Source: Saccharomycopsis crataegensis (Eukaryota; Ascomycota; Saccharomycetes; Ascoideales; Saccharomycopsidaceae). From it: DNA of 64,000 nucleotides. Shown in pieces: positions 8,683-18,240 of the stretch. The stretch covers positions 682,001 to 746,000 of the forward strand of contig NW_027043819.1 in NCBI RefSeq assembly GCF_037102585.1, read 5' to 3'. The notes beneath the pieces were generated by a model. That model did no database searches, was not told where the DNA came from, and saw only the letters and a program-made list of their open reading frames with translations. The position numbers and the translations under genes are program-made. Within the stretch, counting starts at the first letter, position 1, and every line of letters begins with the position of its first letter.

Positions 8683-10038
8683 TTAAGCCAAAGAACCAAC
8701 GGAATAGTCCACACAAACATGCCAAACATCAGGGGCATAAGTTTTGATTCGTTCCAAATGGAGGTATTTCACATTGTATTTACTACCAGTATTATTCACT
8801 AACTTCGACAACTCAGATTCCGTAGACTTAATGAAAGAATCAAATTCTCTTATGTGGACATTTTCATGAACGTGAACTATGCTATCAAGGTCGAGATCGC
8901 TTATTTTGAAATTCTTGATGATTTCCATCGATATTTCCCACGAAGGCTTTGAGCTAGGTAACAATCCTAGGTTGATATGAGTCAATCTAAGTATCTGAGA
9001 GGTAGCCAATATCGATGATAACTCTCCAAACCTTTGTGGAGCAAACTCGTTGGATTCATTGAAAATGTAAATTCTTGCTGTTGGGTCATAAATCCAAGGC
9101 ATATTGTTTCTGATAACTTGGTACTTGAACCCATTTTTCTCGCAACCTTTTTTCAAGCCTTCAATGCTCCAAGGATTCAATTCCCAAGCGTAGAGTTTAC
9201 GGCAATCCTTCTTCAAGTAACACAACGTGAAGTAACCTATACCAGCATACAAGTCTATGATATCATTGCCAGCAATATTATCAAAAGTTTCAAAGATTCT
9301 GATTTTTTCCTTTATATTTCCTCGACTGAACATAATGAATCGTGGAGCCCAATATTGATAAACACCATTTTGTTTAGAATGGCACCAGAATGCATTTTGA
9401 AGGTCGGTAGATGTGGGGTTGTGAATCATGTTTAATGAAGGTTCTGGGCCAAAGTCTCCGTATATCGGGAGAATGTTTAACGGAATCCGTTTAATATTTT
9501 CTCTCGCACTGTCAATGTTTGATAATGGGATCGGTTTGTTAATTGCTATATGAGTGATTTCCTCTTCTTGATCTTTGAAACAATAGTCCAATAATTGTCG
9601 ATAAAATTCATTCTCATGAATATTATTCTTATGGAAAAAGAGACCCCAATCTTGATCATCAAAGGTATTGGCACCAAAAAGCACCATTGGTGGGTATATA
9701 GACCACTTTTTCGGCAACTTCGATGGTAGATGACTTTTTTGTATGTTCCTCTGATCAGCAAACTCCCGTAAAAATTGATCAATGATATTCAAAATTTCGA
9801 CAGACCTCAGCTTTTCCACTTGTATCTTTTCAAGAGTTATTGAATCACGATTCTGTACAATGATATTCCACACAGTCGGAAATTTTTCCAAGTCTTCAAT
9901 TTCACTAATCGTGGTGTAAACTAATCCATCTTTGCTAATCTTTCTGGTATGATCCAAGATTTTATGATGTTCCAACGCTGTCTTCACAGTTTTAAGAAAT
10001 TTCTTCTCGTGAACAATAATAACAACAGCACTTTCCAT
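8683..10038 (-). CDS. TRM12: tRNA wybutosine-synthesis enzyme 2 (Trm12/TYW2)
   Basis: 451 residues, close to S. cerevisiae Trm12. The C-terminal half carries a class-I AdoMet fold: motif I IIDLYAGIGYFTLCYLK followed by the acidic motif II in KLYAWELNPWSIEGLKKG. The N-terminal third is an alpha/beta region (SKLPKKWSIYPPMVLFGANTF) like other TYW2 proteins. The enzyme transfers the 3-amino-3-carboxypropyl group of AdoMet to the imidazopurine base at position 37 of tRNA-Phe during wybutosine formation (4-demethylwyosine to yW-86). It is expected to be cytosolic and needed for reading-frame maintenance at Phe codons. Distinguished from Trm5 by the Leu-Tyr-Ala-Gly-Ile-Gly motif and its overall length. 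Confidence 0.88.
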   Translation of the reverse strand: MESAVVIIVHEKKFLKTVKTALEHHKILDHTRKISKDGLVYTTISEIEDLEKFPTVWNIIVQNRDSITLEKIQVEKLRSVEILNIIDQFLREFADQRNIQKSHLPSKLPKKWSIYPPMVLFGANTFDDQDWGLFFHKNNIHENEFYRQLLDYCFKDQEEEITHIAINKPIPLSNIDSARENIKRIPLNILPIYGDFGPEPSLNMIHNPTSTDLQNAFWCHSKQNGVYQYWAPRFIMFSRGNIKEKIRIFETFDNIAGNDIIDLYAGIGYFTLCYLKKDCRKLYAWELNPWSIEGLKKGCEKNGFKYQVIRNNMPWIYDPTARIYIFNESNEFAPQRFGELSSILATSQILRLTHINLGLLPSSKPSWEISMEIIKNFKISDLDLDSIVHVHENVHIREFDSFIKSTESELSKLVNNTGSKYNVKYLHLERIKTYAPDVWHVCVDYSVGSLA

Positions 10039-10546
10039 ATTACCCAGATACTATTCTGCCCCTGTTCCTATATGCCTGTCTGTCTCTTCTACTGCTTCCC
10101 ACATCGTCACTTGTAAACACCAGTTTTTTTTTTACCAAAGGAAAGAAAAAAAAATAATCTCACAAAAAAATGTAAAAGTAGTTAGCAGACCACTAATCTT
10201 TTCCTTCTTCTTTCGTAGTTCCATTGTCTCAAAAGCCTTACTATCAAGATATATAATAACCTCAACAATTGTCAAGGTTATAAAGGTATCGACATTTCAT
10301 TGCTGTCCAAGCATCATCTTTCTCAAGTGACTTCTTGGTGATACGCGATCATATATTTTTAGTCACAAGATAGAGAAATATTTTTTAAGGAGAGGTCGAT
10401 ATAATCCCCCTCTACGCACCAGTTCATAGTTCAAACCACTGAAAATAAGGATATAAAAAAAGGCTACCAGGCTTTGTAATAGGTTTCGTTTACCCAAACT
10501 CCCCGGTATTTCTGCTCACACCCCCTTAGATTTTACACATTTAAAA
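10039..10546. promoter_or_regulatory. Divergent promoter region, TRM12 / ICE2
   Basis: 508 bases between divergent starts. Poly-A/T tracts near 10127-10170 and a pyrimidine-rich leader before ICE2 (10470-10545). I see no other gene or a factor site I can name. Confidence 0.4.
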
Positions 10547-12385
10547 ATGAAGCAAATATTAGGAATCAGAAAGACTGTCAAGTCAGTGTTTTCAATAATA
10601 TATATGATCCAGGTGATATTAACAGTACCGTTGTCATTTGAGGTAGGAGGTAATAAGTGTGGTCTAGCATTCACATTCACTTTGTGTCTATTATATGCCA
10701 CTTTGAACACCTTGAGGATTTTATCGATGTTGTTATCAACCAATTCCTCTACCTACAAGAAATTCAAATCCCTTAGGTATTTGTTCTACCTCCAGCATTT
10801 GTTCATTCCTTCTTTGTTGATTTTCTTTTTGAGTATCTTCACAAACTCTTATGGCATCAAGTCATTTTATAATTTTGATCTCAGTGTGGCTTTTTCTAAT
10901 TCTGGTAAATTGACATTAATCAACCACAAATTTCAAAAGTTCTTGGAATATTACATCTTTATATGGAATTTCTCCATCAAGAACTTGACCGCATTGTTCA
11001 TATTATTAGAAGGGGTTTGCTCGTTGCTATTGATACAGGCCATCGGCAAATCATTCAATTGGTTGATCTACAAATCCAATGACGAGCTTAAAAGTTCTAG
11101 CACCCACGCCCCAACCCCCACATCCCCAACAACAAGCCGTAACGACTACAAGGTACTATTGAATTTGCTCATTAGTGGGACCACGTTAACTATCTCATTT
11201 TACTTTTTGTACAATATCTTCATCATACCCAACTTGGAAATCAATTTGTTATCATCAACCTTGTTGGGCTCAATAATCACGTATTGTCTAGGTTTATCAT
11301 TATTTGGGATATTATCTTCCAAAGGAAATTTGATTGAATCTGTGTTAATCTTCTCTTATATTGTGAAGTGCATTTACCAAACGTTCCCAGAGTTGACAAC
11401 TTCCACAAACGATCAATTCAATGAATGGATCACCAAAACCAGTTCAAACTTCAAAAAAGAATTTGACAATAATATTCTTAGTTTAACTAGCTCAGATTTA
11501 TTCACTAAAAACTTTTTCATCAGTTTTTACCAATCGAATTTCAAACAGTTCTTCATTCCGATGGATGGTGATGAATCTATATACACTAAATTCATTGGGA
11601 AGACTTTCAATGACGCTCCAATAATAAATTCAAATATTCATCACTCAACTTTTGCACTGATAATGAATAATTTCAAGATGTTTTCCAAGATGCTAACGTT
11701 AAATTTGACAAACTCCTTTTTCTCGTTGTTTGTATATATGGTAGATGCAGTTAAATATTTGAAAGTGCTGTTGATTTTTGATCTCGCATACAGAATATTG
11801 GTGTTTTATGCCGCTACCAGAATCATTCCAGCATTGAAGCTGTCGATCCAGAATGGTTCTTTATCAACCAGTTTTATTCCTCATGCAGAGCCCGAGGTTG
11901 ATTCTGAGGAAATCATTTCAGATAATGCTATTCCAAACAATAGCGATATCAATAATGATGGAGAAGTAGAAGATATCCAAGAATTGAATGAGAATTTGTA
12001 TACTGATCCCCAACCAGATGTGTTTTCCTTATCCTCATCATCTACCACAACTACAACTGCCATACCCAATGCAAGCGTTCCATTGCTTAGGCAGAAATCA
12101 CACAACAAAATGAATCACAAAATACAAAACAATCCCCACAGCAAACCTTTGGACAAAGTCCGTTTAATATACTCGTATTCCCCTTGTGTGATTATAGCCG
12201 TTTACACAAACTTGATGTTGCTTCAACGGAATGAGATCGACCAAAACTTGATAATATGGGGTTGGTGGATGGCCAGTAGTGAGGACTGGGTCTTGGTCAA
12301 CCAATTACAATTCTGGAATTGGTTAAATATGCTAATATTGCTTGGGTTGTACACATTGGAACTATTTACGGAGACCGAAGATTGA
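10547..12385 (+). CDS. ICE2: ER membrane protein Ice2
   Basis: 612 residues of a polytopic membrane protein with roughly eight to ten hydrophobic segments. The conserved middle block LLSSTLLGSIITYCLGLSL followed by an ESVLIFSYIVKCIYQTFPE segment, and the later VYMVDAVKYLKVLLIFDLAYR, are typical of the fungal ICE2 family. The C-terminal region before the last membrane part is a Ser/Asn/Asp-rich loop (about 440-545). In S. cerevisiae, Ice2 acts in cortical ER inheritance and controls lipid flux between ER and lipid droplets by restraining the Spo7-Nem1 phosphatase. This copy is longer than the about 490-residue S. cerevisiae protein because of loop expansions. Contains a CTG codon inside a membrane helix (11768-11770). 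Confidence 0.82.
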   Translation: MKQILGIRKTVKSVFSIIYMIQVILTVPLSFEVGGNKCGLAFTFTLCLLYATLNTLRILSMLLSTNSSTYKKFKSLRYLFYLQHLFIPSLLIFFLSIFTNSYGIKSFYNFDLSVAFSNSGKLTLINHKFQKFLEYYIFIWNFSIKNLTALFILLEGVCSLLLIQAIGKSFNWLIYKSNDELKSSSTHAPTPTSPTTSRNDYKVLLNLLISGTTLTISFYFLYNIFIIPNLEINLLSSTLLGSIITYCLGLSLFGILSSKGNLIESVLIFSYIVKCIYQTFPELTTSTNDQFNEWITKTSSNFKKEFDNNILSLTSSDLFTKNFFISFYQSNFKQFFIPMDGDESIYTKFIGKTFNDAPIINSNIHHSTFALIMNNFKMFSKMLTLNLTNSFFSLFVYMVDAVKYLKVLLIFDLAYRILVFYAATRIIPALKLSIQNGSLSTSFIPHAEPEVDSEEIISDNAIPNNSDINNDGEVEDIQELNENLYTDPQPDVFSLSSSSTTTTTAIPNASVPLLRQKSHNKMNHKIQNNPHSKPLDKVRLIYSYSPCVIIAVYTNLMLLQRNEIDQNLIIWGWWMASSEDWVLVNQLQFWNWLNMLILLGLYTLELFTETED

Positions 12386-12919
12386 TTTTGCTACTTGGGG
12401 GGAGATATCTGGAACATAATTCTTTCTATTGCTATTATATATTATCTAAAAGGAAGAAAAAAAAAATTCAAGGAGATCGCGATCAGTTATTGTTGCGAAT
12501 ATAAATAAATGTTCAAGGTAAAGTGTAAGAAGAAAACTCCCCACACAACTGGTAGAGGTATCTGCACGTGATACAACAACGGAGAAGAAGAAAAAAAAAA
12601 TCTTTGAACTGACGTCTGTGAGGTCCCAATATGCCGCTACCAAATCAAAATATGTATTCAAGAGAAGTCTAGATTTGTTGATCATTGGCTCGTTATATTT
12701 GATTCAACATCATTGTATTATAAGAGAAATAATTCCCAAGCCGCTGGATAACTTCTGGTATTACTGGTAGAAAACAGGTTTTTAGTATCTCTGTTTTTCT
12801 CTCTCTTTTTCTTTTTTTGAAGTAGCCAATACCCAACGAGCGGCTACAGTGAGCATCGTGCACTTATAGTAATAACAGTTTGTTACGATTGAAGGTTAGT
12901 AAATTAAGTAGTGCTAATC
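12386..12919. promoter_or_regulatory. Upstream region of the SEF1-like gene
   Basis: 534 bases between ICE2 and the zinc-cluster gene. It holds a CACGTG E-box (12565-12570, followed by AT), three CCAAT boxes (12626-12630, 12684-12688 as ATTGG, 12826-12830) and one AGATAA GATA-type site in reverse (12442-12447). CCAAT boxes bind the Hap2/3/5 complex, which with Hap43 is wired into the iron circuit of Candida. Occupancy here is an inference. Confidence 0.45.
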
Positions 12920-15900
12920 ATGAACATAGCGCCTGCCACTTCAAAACCTCAACTGCAACAGCAGCAGAACCAGCAACCCCATCAGCAGCCAAAGAAGCGC
13001 AAGAGCGAACCTTCTGGTGATTCCAAAAGAAAGAAACAGAACACAACAGTGAAGACAGAAGATGGCAAGTCCTCCATCCCACATTCCTCAGGTCATAGAC
13101 CAGTTACATCGTGTACTCACTGTCGCCAGCATAAAATAAAGTGCAATGCCAGCGAGAACTATCCGAAACCTTGTCAACGATGTGAAAGAATGGGGCTTAA
13201 CTGTGAAATTGACCCTCAATTTAGACCAAAGAAGGGAAGTCAAATTCAAACTTTGAGGAATGATGTCGATGAACTAAAGGCCAAATTGGAACTTCTTCAT
13301 AAGAACGAATCATTCATTGCGAAAGCCCTACTTTCAAGGCGGACTTTGGTGTCAGGGGGTGGGGCATCATCATCCCCTAGCATTGGAAGTCCCACAAATA
13401 ACGAGAAGTTGGAAAAGATTCTTCAGCAAGCAAACCAAAATGGAAACAGTCCTGTGCAAATGATCTCACCTGTTGGGATGTCTAGGTCACTCTCGGATAG
13501 TAGTCAAATATATGTGAGGCCAAATCAATACCCCCCAATAATTGCAAAAACTTTTTTGAAAAGGGATCCACAACTCTTACAATCAAAATCAGTGAGTTCA
13601 TCTCCTGACAACTCTTCAAATCCTGCAAATAGTAGGTCTCCTGAACTATTGAATGATTCAGCACCTTCTAATGATGACAATGGTCGAAATCTTCCTCCAT
13701 ACTTACAAGAGAGTTTTAGAGGTAATTCTGCAAGTCCCGTCAACTCCAAAAGCCCTTCTAGTGCTGGTCAAACATTGCTCACAGAATCTAATGCAAATCA
13801 GCCACCATTAGTTACCAATATCAAAACTCCCAATATTAAAGAGTTCATTTTGGGGGACGTTCGTTTACCATTATCTAAAGCTGTTGAGTTGCACGCAAGA
13901 TTTGTACATGATTATTTACCATTTTTGCCGATTTTGACTTCAAATAGCGCAATTGAGTTATACTCGCAATCCCAGTTATTATTTTGGACTGTTTGCTTGA
14001 CTGCCTGTCTTTCCGATCCAGATCCAACTTTGTACAACCAACTTGCATCGCTTATCAAACAATTGGCAATCGAGACTTGTTGGATACGAACCCCAAGATC
14101 AACACACATTGTTCAATCTTTATTGATTCTAAGTTGCTGGCCGCTACCAAACCAAAAAGTTCTCGACGATTGCTCCTACAGGTTTGTAGGGTTAGCAAAG
14201 AATTTGGGGTTTCAGCTAGGTTTGCATAGAGGAAAATTCATCAGTGAATTTAGTCGGACCCAAGTCAGTTTGGTTAATGCCGAAAAATGGAGAACTAGGA
14301 CTTGGTTGTTGGTGTTTTTCAGTGAACAGCTATGGGCGAGTATATTAGGGTTACCGCCATGTATCCAAACTGATTATTTGGTTGAAAATGCAAGACTAGA
14401 TCAAACTCTACCGAAAAACTTTAGATGTTTAGTTTGTTTATCTATTTTCCAGTCTAAACTTGTCAATATTATGGGATCGTCAGTGACCTCTCCAGATGGA
14501 TTGATGACCGCCAAGAACAGAGCAGGAAGCTTGAATATTTTAATAAGAGAATTGGAAAGATTGGTGTTTAAGTTACAGATAGATGATCCAATTACTGAGA
14601 TGTATTATCTTTATGTCAAATTATTGGTTTGTGCATTTGCATTTTTGCCCGAAACTCCTACAGAAGATCAAACCAAATATGTTACTATTGCTTATCATTC
14701 AGCGACCAGGATCGTGACGATATTTTCGAAATTAGTAGAGGTTAAACAATTGAGTGAATATCCAATTTACGTCAGGCATAGTGTTACCTACGCGTGTTTC
14801 ACATTATTCAAGTTGCATTTGACACCGCTATTACTTGATAAATATATTGACAGTGCAAGACAATCAATTGTTACAGTGCATCGATTATTTAGAAATATGT
14901 TGGCAGCTTGGAAAGATGTTGATAATGATATTTCAAGAACTGCTAAGGTTTTGGAAAAATTAAATTATGTTTTGATCACCCAGCCAAGCATTTTCTTCGA
15001 AGGAGAAGGCATTATAAAGTCTAATAGGAGTCATTTATCTAATTCTTTGTTCTATGATTTAGTCTCCTGTATTCATGAAGCGAGAAGAAGGAATATAGCT
15101 GTTGAACAAGCCAGATTGAATGGCCTACCGATTCCTGATTTCAGCTCGAAGTCTGACGCTAGTGAACGAATATTTGAGGAACTACCCATGAGAAAAATGG
15201 TTCCTTTGCCATTCTATAATCAGATTACCAGGGATAATTTCAAAACCATTAGCTCCACCTCTCCAAACGGGACGACAATTACTACATTGGTTCCAACTCA
15301 AACAGCAATGTCCAATGCTCAAGCTGACGCGGTTGCCAATGGTTTATCAGGACCAACGAATATCAATGGAATACCTTTGCCATTATTGGAAGCCACGGGG
15401 AGTATCAATGCTAGTCCTTTATTGAGCAAGGAAAGCCCGTTGCCTGTAGCTGATTCTAAAGAAACCGTACCAACGAACTATGAAAAATTGATCCTCCCAA
15501 TTTTCCAGAATAACAGCAATAGTGACACCAGCAGTCTCAATAATAGTGAAACTCCTGGTCTGGGTAATTCAAAAGCTGGTAATTCCAATAAATCTGGGAA
15601 GATTAATAGTGGTATTATCAATAAAAAAGTTGGCAATGTCGGTGATGATAAAAGTGTTAGTGGTGATGACATCTCCTACATTGCTTCCAGAAACCCCGTC
15701 AACAATACTATCATTAACCCTATTAACCCTATTAACAATCTGTATTCCATGGAATCTAGTAATGTGAACTCGTTGTTTGATTTCAAAGGTAATGCTGCTG
15801 GTCAACCAGTGGGATCTGGTCAAAATGTCGGCAGGCAATCGATTACAAAGATTGCCAATCGTCAGTCTGTGAATAATACTCGCAACCCAAACCAAGTTAA

Positions 15901-16117
15901 TTCTGAAAGTAATAACATTGAACCTCAAATGGGGACAATAGATAGTGGGAAACTGAGAGCGATGAATAATAATTCTCCAAACGGTACTAGCAGTACCACT
16001 GGCAGGACGAATAATAGTAATTTTTTTGGTGAGTTTCTTCAACAACAATCTAATTGGACCGAAAGTACGGATGATTTCTTGGGATGGTTTGATGTTAATA
16101 TGAGCCCAGAGTTTTGA
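12920..16117 (+). CDS. SEF1: Zn2Cys6 transcription factor, Sef1-like
   Basis: 1065 residues from the ATG at 12920 (the upstream GTG is not a plausible start). A Zn(II)2Cys6 binuclear cluster lies at residues 65-95 (C65, C68, C75, C85, C88, C95; CTHCRQHKIKC), followed by a linker FRPKKGSQIQTLRNDVDEL and a leucine-type coiled coil to about residue 130. This cluster plus linker is the Sef1 pattern in yeasts. A fungal-specific regulatory domain follows (about 300-700: LPLSKAVELHARFVHDYLPFL onward, with WRTRTWLLVFFSEQLWASI). The tail is Asn/Ser-rich and ends in an acidic aromatic patch TDDFLGWFDVNMSPEF, probably an activation domain. In Candida albicans, Sef1 activates iron-uptake genes. War1/Leu3-type factors are the alternatives I considered; the cluster fits Sef1 best. 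Confidence 0.7.
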   Translation: MNIAPATSKPQLQQQQNQQPHQQPKKRKSEPSGDSKRKKQNTTVKTEDGKSSIPHSSGHRPVTSCTHCRQHKIKCNASENYPKPCQRCERMGLNCEIDPQFRPKKGSQIQTLRNDVDELKAKLELLHKNESFIAKALLSRRTLVSGGGASSSPSIGSPTNNEKLEKILQQANQNGNSPVQMISPVGMSRSLSDSSQIYVRPNQYPPIIAKTFLKRDPQLLQSKSVSSSPDNSSNPANSRSPELLNDSAPSNDDNGRNLPPYLQESFRGNSASPVNSKSPSSAGQTLLTESNANQPPLVTNIKTPNIKEFILGDVRLPLSKAVELHARFVHDYLPFLPILTSNSAIELYSQSQLLFWTVCLTACLSDPDPTLYNQLASLIKQLAIETCWIRTPRSTHIVQSLLILSCWPLPNQKVLDDCSYRFVGLAKNLGFQLGLHRGKFISEFSRTQVSLVNAEKWRTRTWLLVFFSEQLWASILGLPPCIQTDYLVENARLDQTLPKNFRCLVCLSIFQSKLVNIMGSSVTSPDGLMTAKNRAGSLNILIRELERLVFKLQIDDPITEMYYLYVKLLVCAFAFLPETPTEDQTKYVTIAYHSATRIVTIFSKLVEVKQLSEYPIYVRHSVTYACFTLFKLHLTPLLLDKYIDSARQSIVTVHRLFRNMLAAWKDVDNDISRTAKVLEKLNYVLITQPSIFFEGEGIIKSNRSHLSNSLFYDLVSCIHEARRRNIAVEQARLNGLPIPDFSSKSDASERIFEELPMRKMVPLPFYNQITRDNFKTISSTSPNGTTITTLVPTQTAMSNAQADAVANGLSGPTNINGIPLPLLEATGSINASPLLSKESPLPVADSKETVPTNYEKLILPIFQNNSNSDTSSLNNSETPGLGNSKAGNSNKSGKINSGIINKKVGNVGDDKSVSGDDISYIASRNPVNNTIINPINPINNLYSMESSNVNSLFDFKGNAAGQPVGSGQNVGRQSITKIANRQSVNNTRNPNQVNSESNNIEPQMGTIDSGKLRAMNNNSPNGTSSTTGRTNNSNFFGEFLQQQSNWTESTDDFLGWFDVNMSPEF

Positions 16118-16701
16118 TGGTGGCCTTGTTGTTTTGTACGATTTTAGTTCTTTATTATATATATATATATTCTCTGTGTGTGATTTATTATCACTATTCG
16201 CTCAGTGTATTATTTTTTAAAATTTTCATTTTCTTTGCATGTCTATGCTGTTGTTGTGTTTTCTGTCTCTGCACAATATGTTTTTTTGTCTTTTTTTTTT
16301 ATGAATTCTAATTTGTTTGTGATGACCTTTTTTATACTAGCTGTCTGATTTCGTAAACTTTATTGATGATGAATTTGGAATTTGGAGTTGCCTTGACTGT
16401 TATGATATACTACAGAAATTAAAGTCGAAGTAAATTGAATCAAGATGAATTTCTAAGGGGGATGAATGAAAAAAAAAGGGTGAGGGAGAGGAAAAAAAAA
16501 TGAAGGTCAAATGTCATGAATTGTCTATTATTATTGCTGAGATGTAATGAGAGAATGGAAAGAAATAAATATTAGTGAATAGAACGTCATATTTTCAAAC
16601 TGAAGTAACAAAAATAAAAAAAAATCTGAAAACAAGTAGACCATAGATGAACTGGTATGAACATTTATATCTATAACATGAATTTTTATTGGGTAATTAG
16701 T
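16118..16701. other. Intergenic, convergent 3' ends
   Basis: 584 bases between the SEF1-like gene and the ceramide synthase gene, both ending here. It has a (TA)n stretch near 16137-16151 and T-rich runs. No supported gene. Confidence 0.45.
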
Positions 16702-17943
16702 TTAATGGGCTGTTTGATTTTCGGTATTTTTGAGAAGCGCGGACTTTTCGTCTATTTCAGAGTCGGTATTGTTCATCTCGTTGTCTTCTTTTTCTTCTTC
16801 TTTTTCGTTATTGTTACCTTTTTCTTCCTGTTGTTGTTCTTTATGATTTTGTTTCCCTTCAACCTCGTCATCATCCTCACTATCACTTCTAACATCTTCG
16901 GCATTTGCTCCCATCATGATCTTGTACAACACTTTCAAAATCATAAACATCCAAAACATCATGATCACTTGTAATCCGCATAAAAGCGTCACAAGCGACA
17001 GGATCAGGAACTCGAGGTTCTGACATTTTGGATCTTCAGGACGGTCGGCGCACGCATCAAAGCCAATTAAGTCGTAGATCCGGGACATTGTGAAATAAAG
17101 TAAGTAATTGTATAACCCATGTCTCAAGGCGATCCAACTGAAGAAAAATATAAAGAAGGTGAAATCACAAGCGTTAGAAAACCCACAGTACCGCAAGACT
17201 TTGGCCAACGAGAGCCAAATATCGACAAAATCCATAATCATGTGGATAAACACCCCGATTCTGATAAAAGTTTTCACGTAAGATCCCCACACAAGTAAGA
17301 TGGTGATGATATGGTGGGCAAACATCTCGTAATGATCTTTTCTCTTTTTTTCCACATGGAGAATGAAGATCTGTGCGGTCCAATTGGCAAGGGCCACAAG
17401 GTAATACGTCTTCCATTCCCAATCCATGGTGTGTTGTTCAGGATATCCAGCGTACAAATTATCGAGATTATTGAAAAACGGCGAGTGGTAGAAAAGTTTG
17501 AACCCCCAAAGGAACGATGATCCATATGATACAAGGGCCCATCCTTGTTCGGCAAATCGTTGTCTGGCACCTTGCCCTTTCATTTTGAGAACGTGGATGC
17601 AAAATGGCTTGAACACATGGTTCATGAAAAAGATCCGAGTGAAGATGATGTAGAAAATACAAATAAATACAAAATACCCATCGTCTTTGGTCGGTAAATA
17701 GGTATTAGGGCTATTCTGGCCTTGGAGGATAAAGAATTTTGCACCAACGCTCGACGACGTTGATGGGATCCAATAAAGTACACCAGCCACAAAAAACACA
17801 AAAACAGACACTTGAAGCTGTAATTTATCGAGTAATGTGAAAAGTTTGCTTCTGTTATCTTTTTTCCCCGAAGACCCCTGATTTGATTTCGGGGTCCTGT
17901 TCATGGTTGTTGACAGCTGTTTGTCGCCAATTTCACTGGACAT
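16702..17943 (-). CDS. LAG1/LAC1: Ceramide synthase catalytic subunit (Lag1/Lac1)
   Basis: 413 residues from the ATG at 17943; the frame extends upstream only through a TTG. A TLC (TRAM-Lag1-CLN8) domain holds the Lag1 motif: YEMFAHHIITILLVW (H210, H211) and IHMIMDFVDIWLSLAK (D238, D241), the histidines and aspartates known to be essential in Lag1/Lac1. About seven to eight membrane segments are present, beginning near VSVFVFFVAGVLYWI. The C-terminus is acidic (SDSEDDDEVEG, then EKEEEKEDNE). That acidic end is typical of Lag1/Lac1 and is a place for CK2 phosphorylation. The enzyme acylates sphingoid bases with fatty acyl-CoA at the ER. Yeasts usually have two paralogues and I cannot say which this is. 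Confidence 0.92.
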   Translation of the reverse strand: MSSEIGDKQLSTTMNRTPKSNQGSSGKKDNRSKLFTLLDKLQLQVSVFVFFVAGVLYWIPSTSSSVGAKFFILQGQNSPNTYLPTKDDGYFVFICIFYIIFTRIFFMNHVFKPFCIHVLKMKGQGARQRFAEQGWALVSYGSSFLWGFKLFYHSPFFNNLDNLYAGYPEQHTMDWEWKTYYLVALANWTAQIFILHVEKKRKDHYEMFAHHIITILLVWGSYVKTFIRIGVFIHMIMDFVDIWLSLAKVLRYCGFSNACDFTFFIFFFSWIALRHGLYNYLLYFTMSRIYDLIGFDACADRPEDPKCQNLEFLILSLVTLLCGLQVIMMFWMFMILKVLYKIMMGANAEDVRSDSEDDDEVEGKQNHKEQQQEEKGNNNEKEEEKEDNEMNNTDSEIDEKSALLKNTENQTAH

Positions 17944-18240
17944 TTTCCGCTTTTTGAAATCCGCCAGCAAAGAAACAAAGGTCTAATGGACTTAAAAGAG
18001 AACGAAATAGGATGGAAAATAATATCCAGAGATGATCCCAAAGAAAACAAACAAAGCTGTCAATGAAAAAAGTGTTGGGATTCTATGGTGATACTTGACA
18101 TGACATTTTTTTTTTTTGCTTACATTTTTTTTTTTTTTTTAGGTTTTTTCAAATCTCCGTATCATGTGTGGCTAAATCATTTTTTTAGTGTCATAAAACG
18201 GATCATATATAAAATAATAACTGAAAGAAATTAAAACAAG

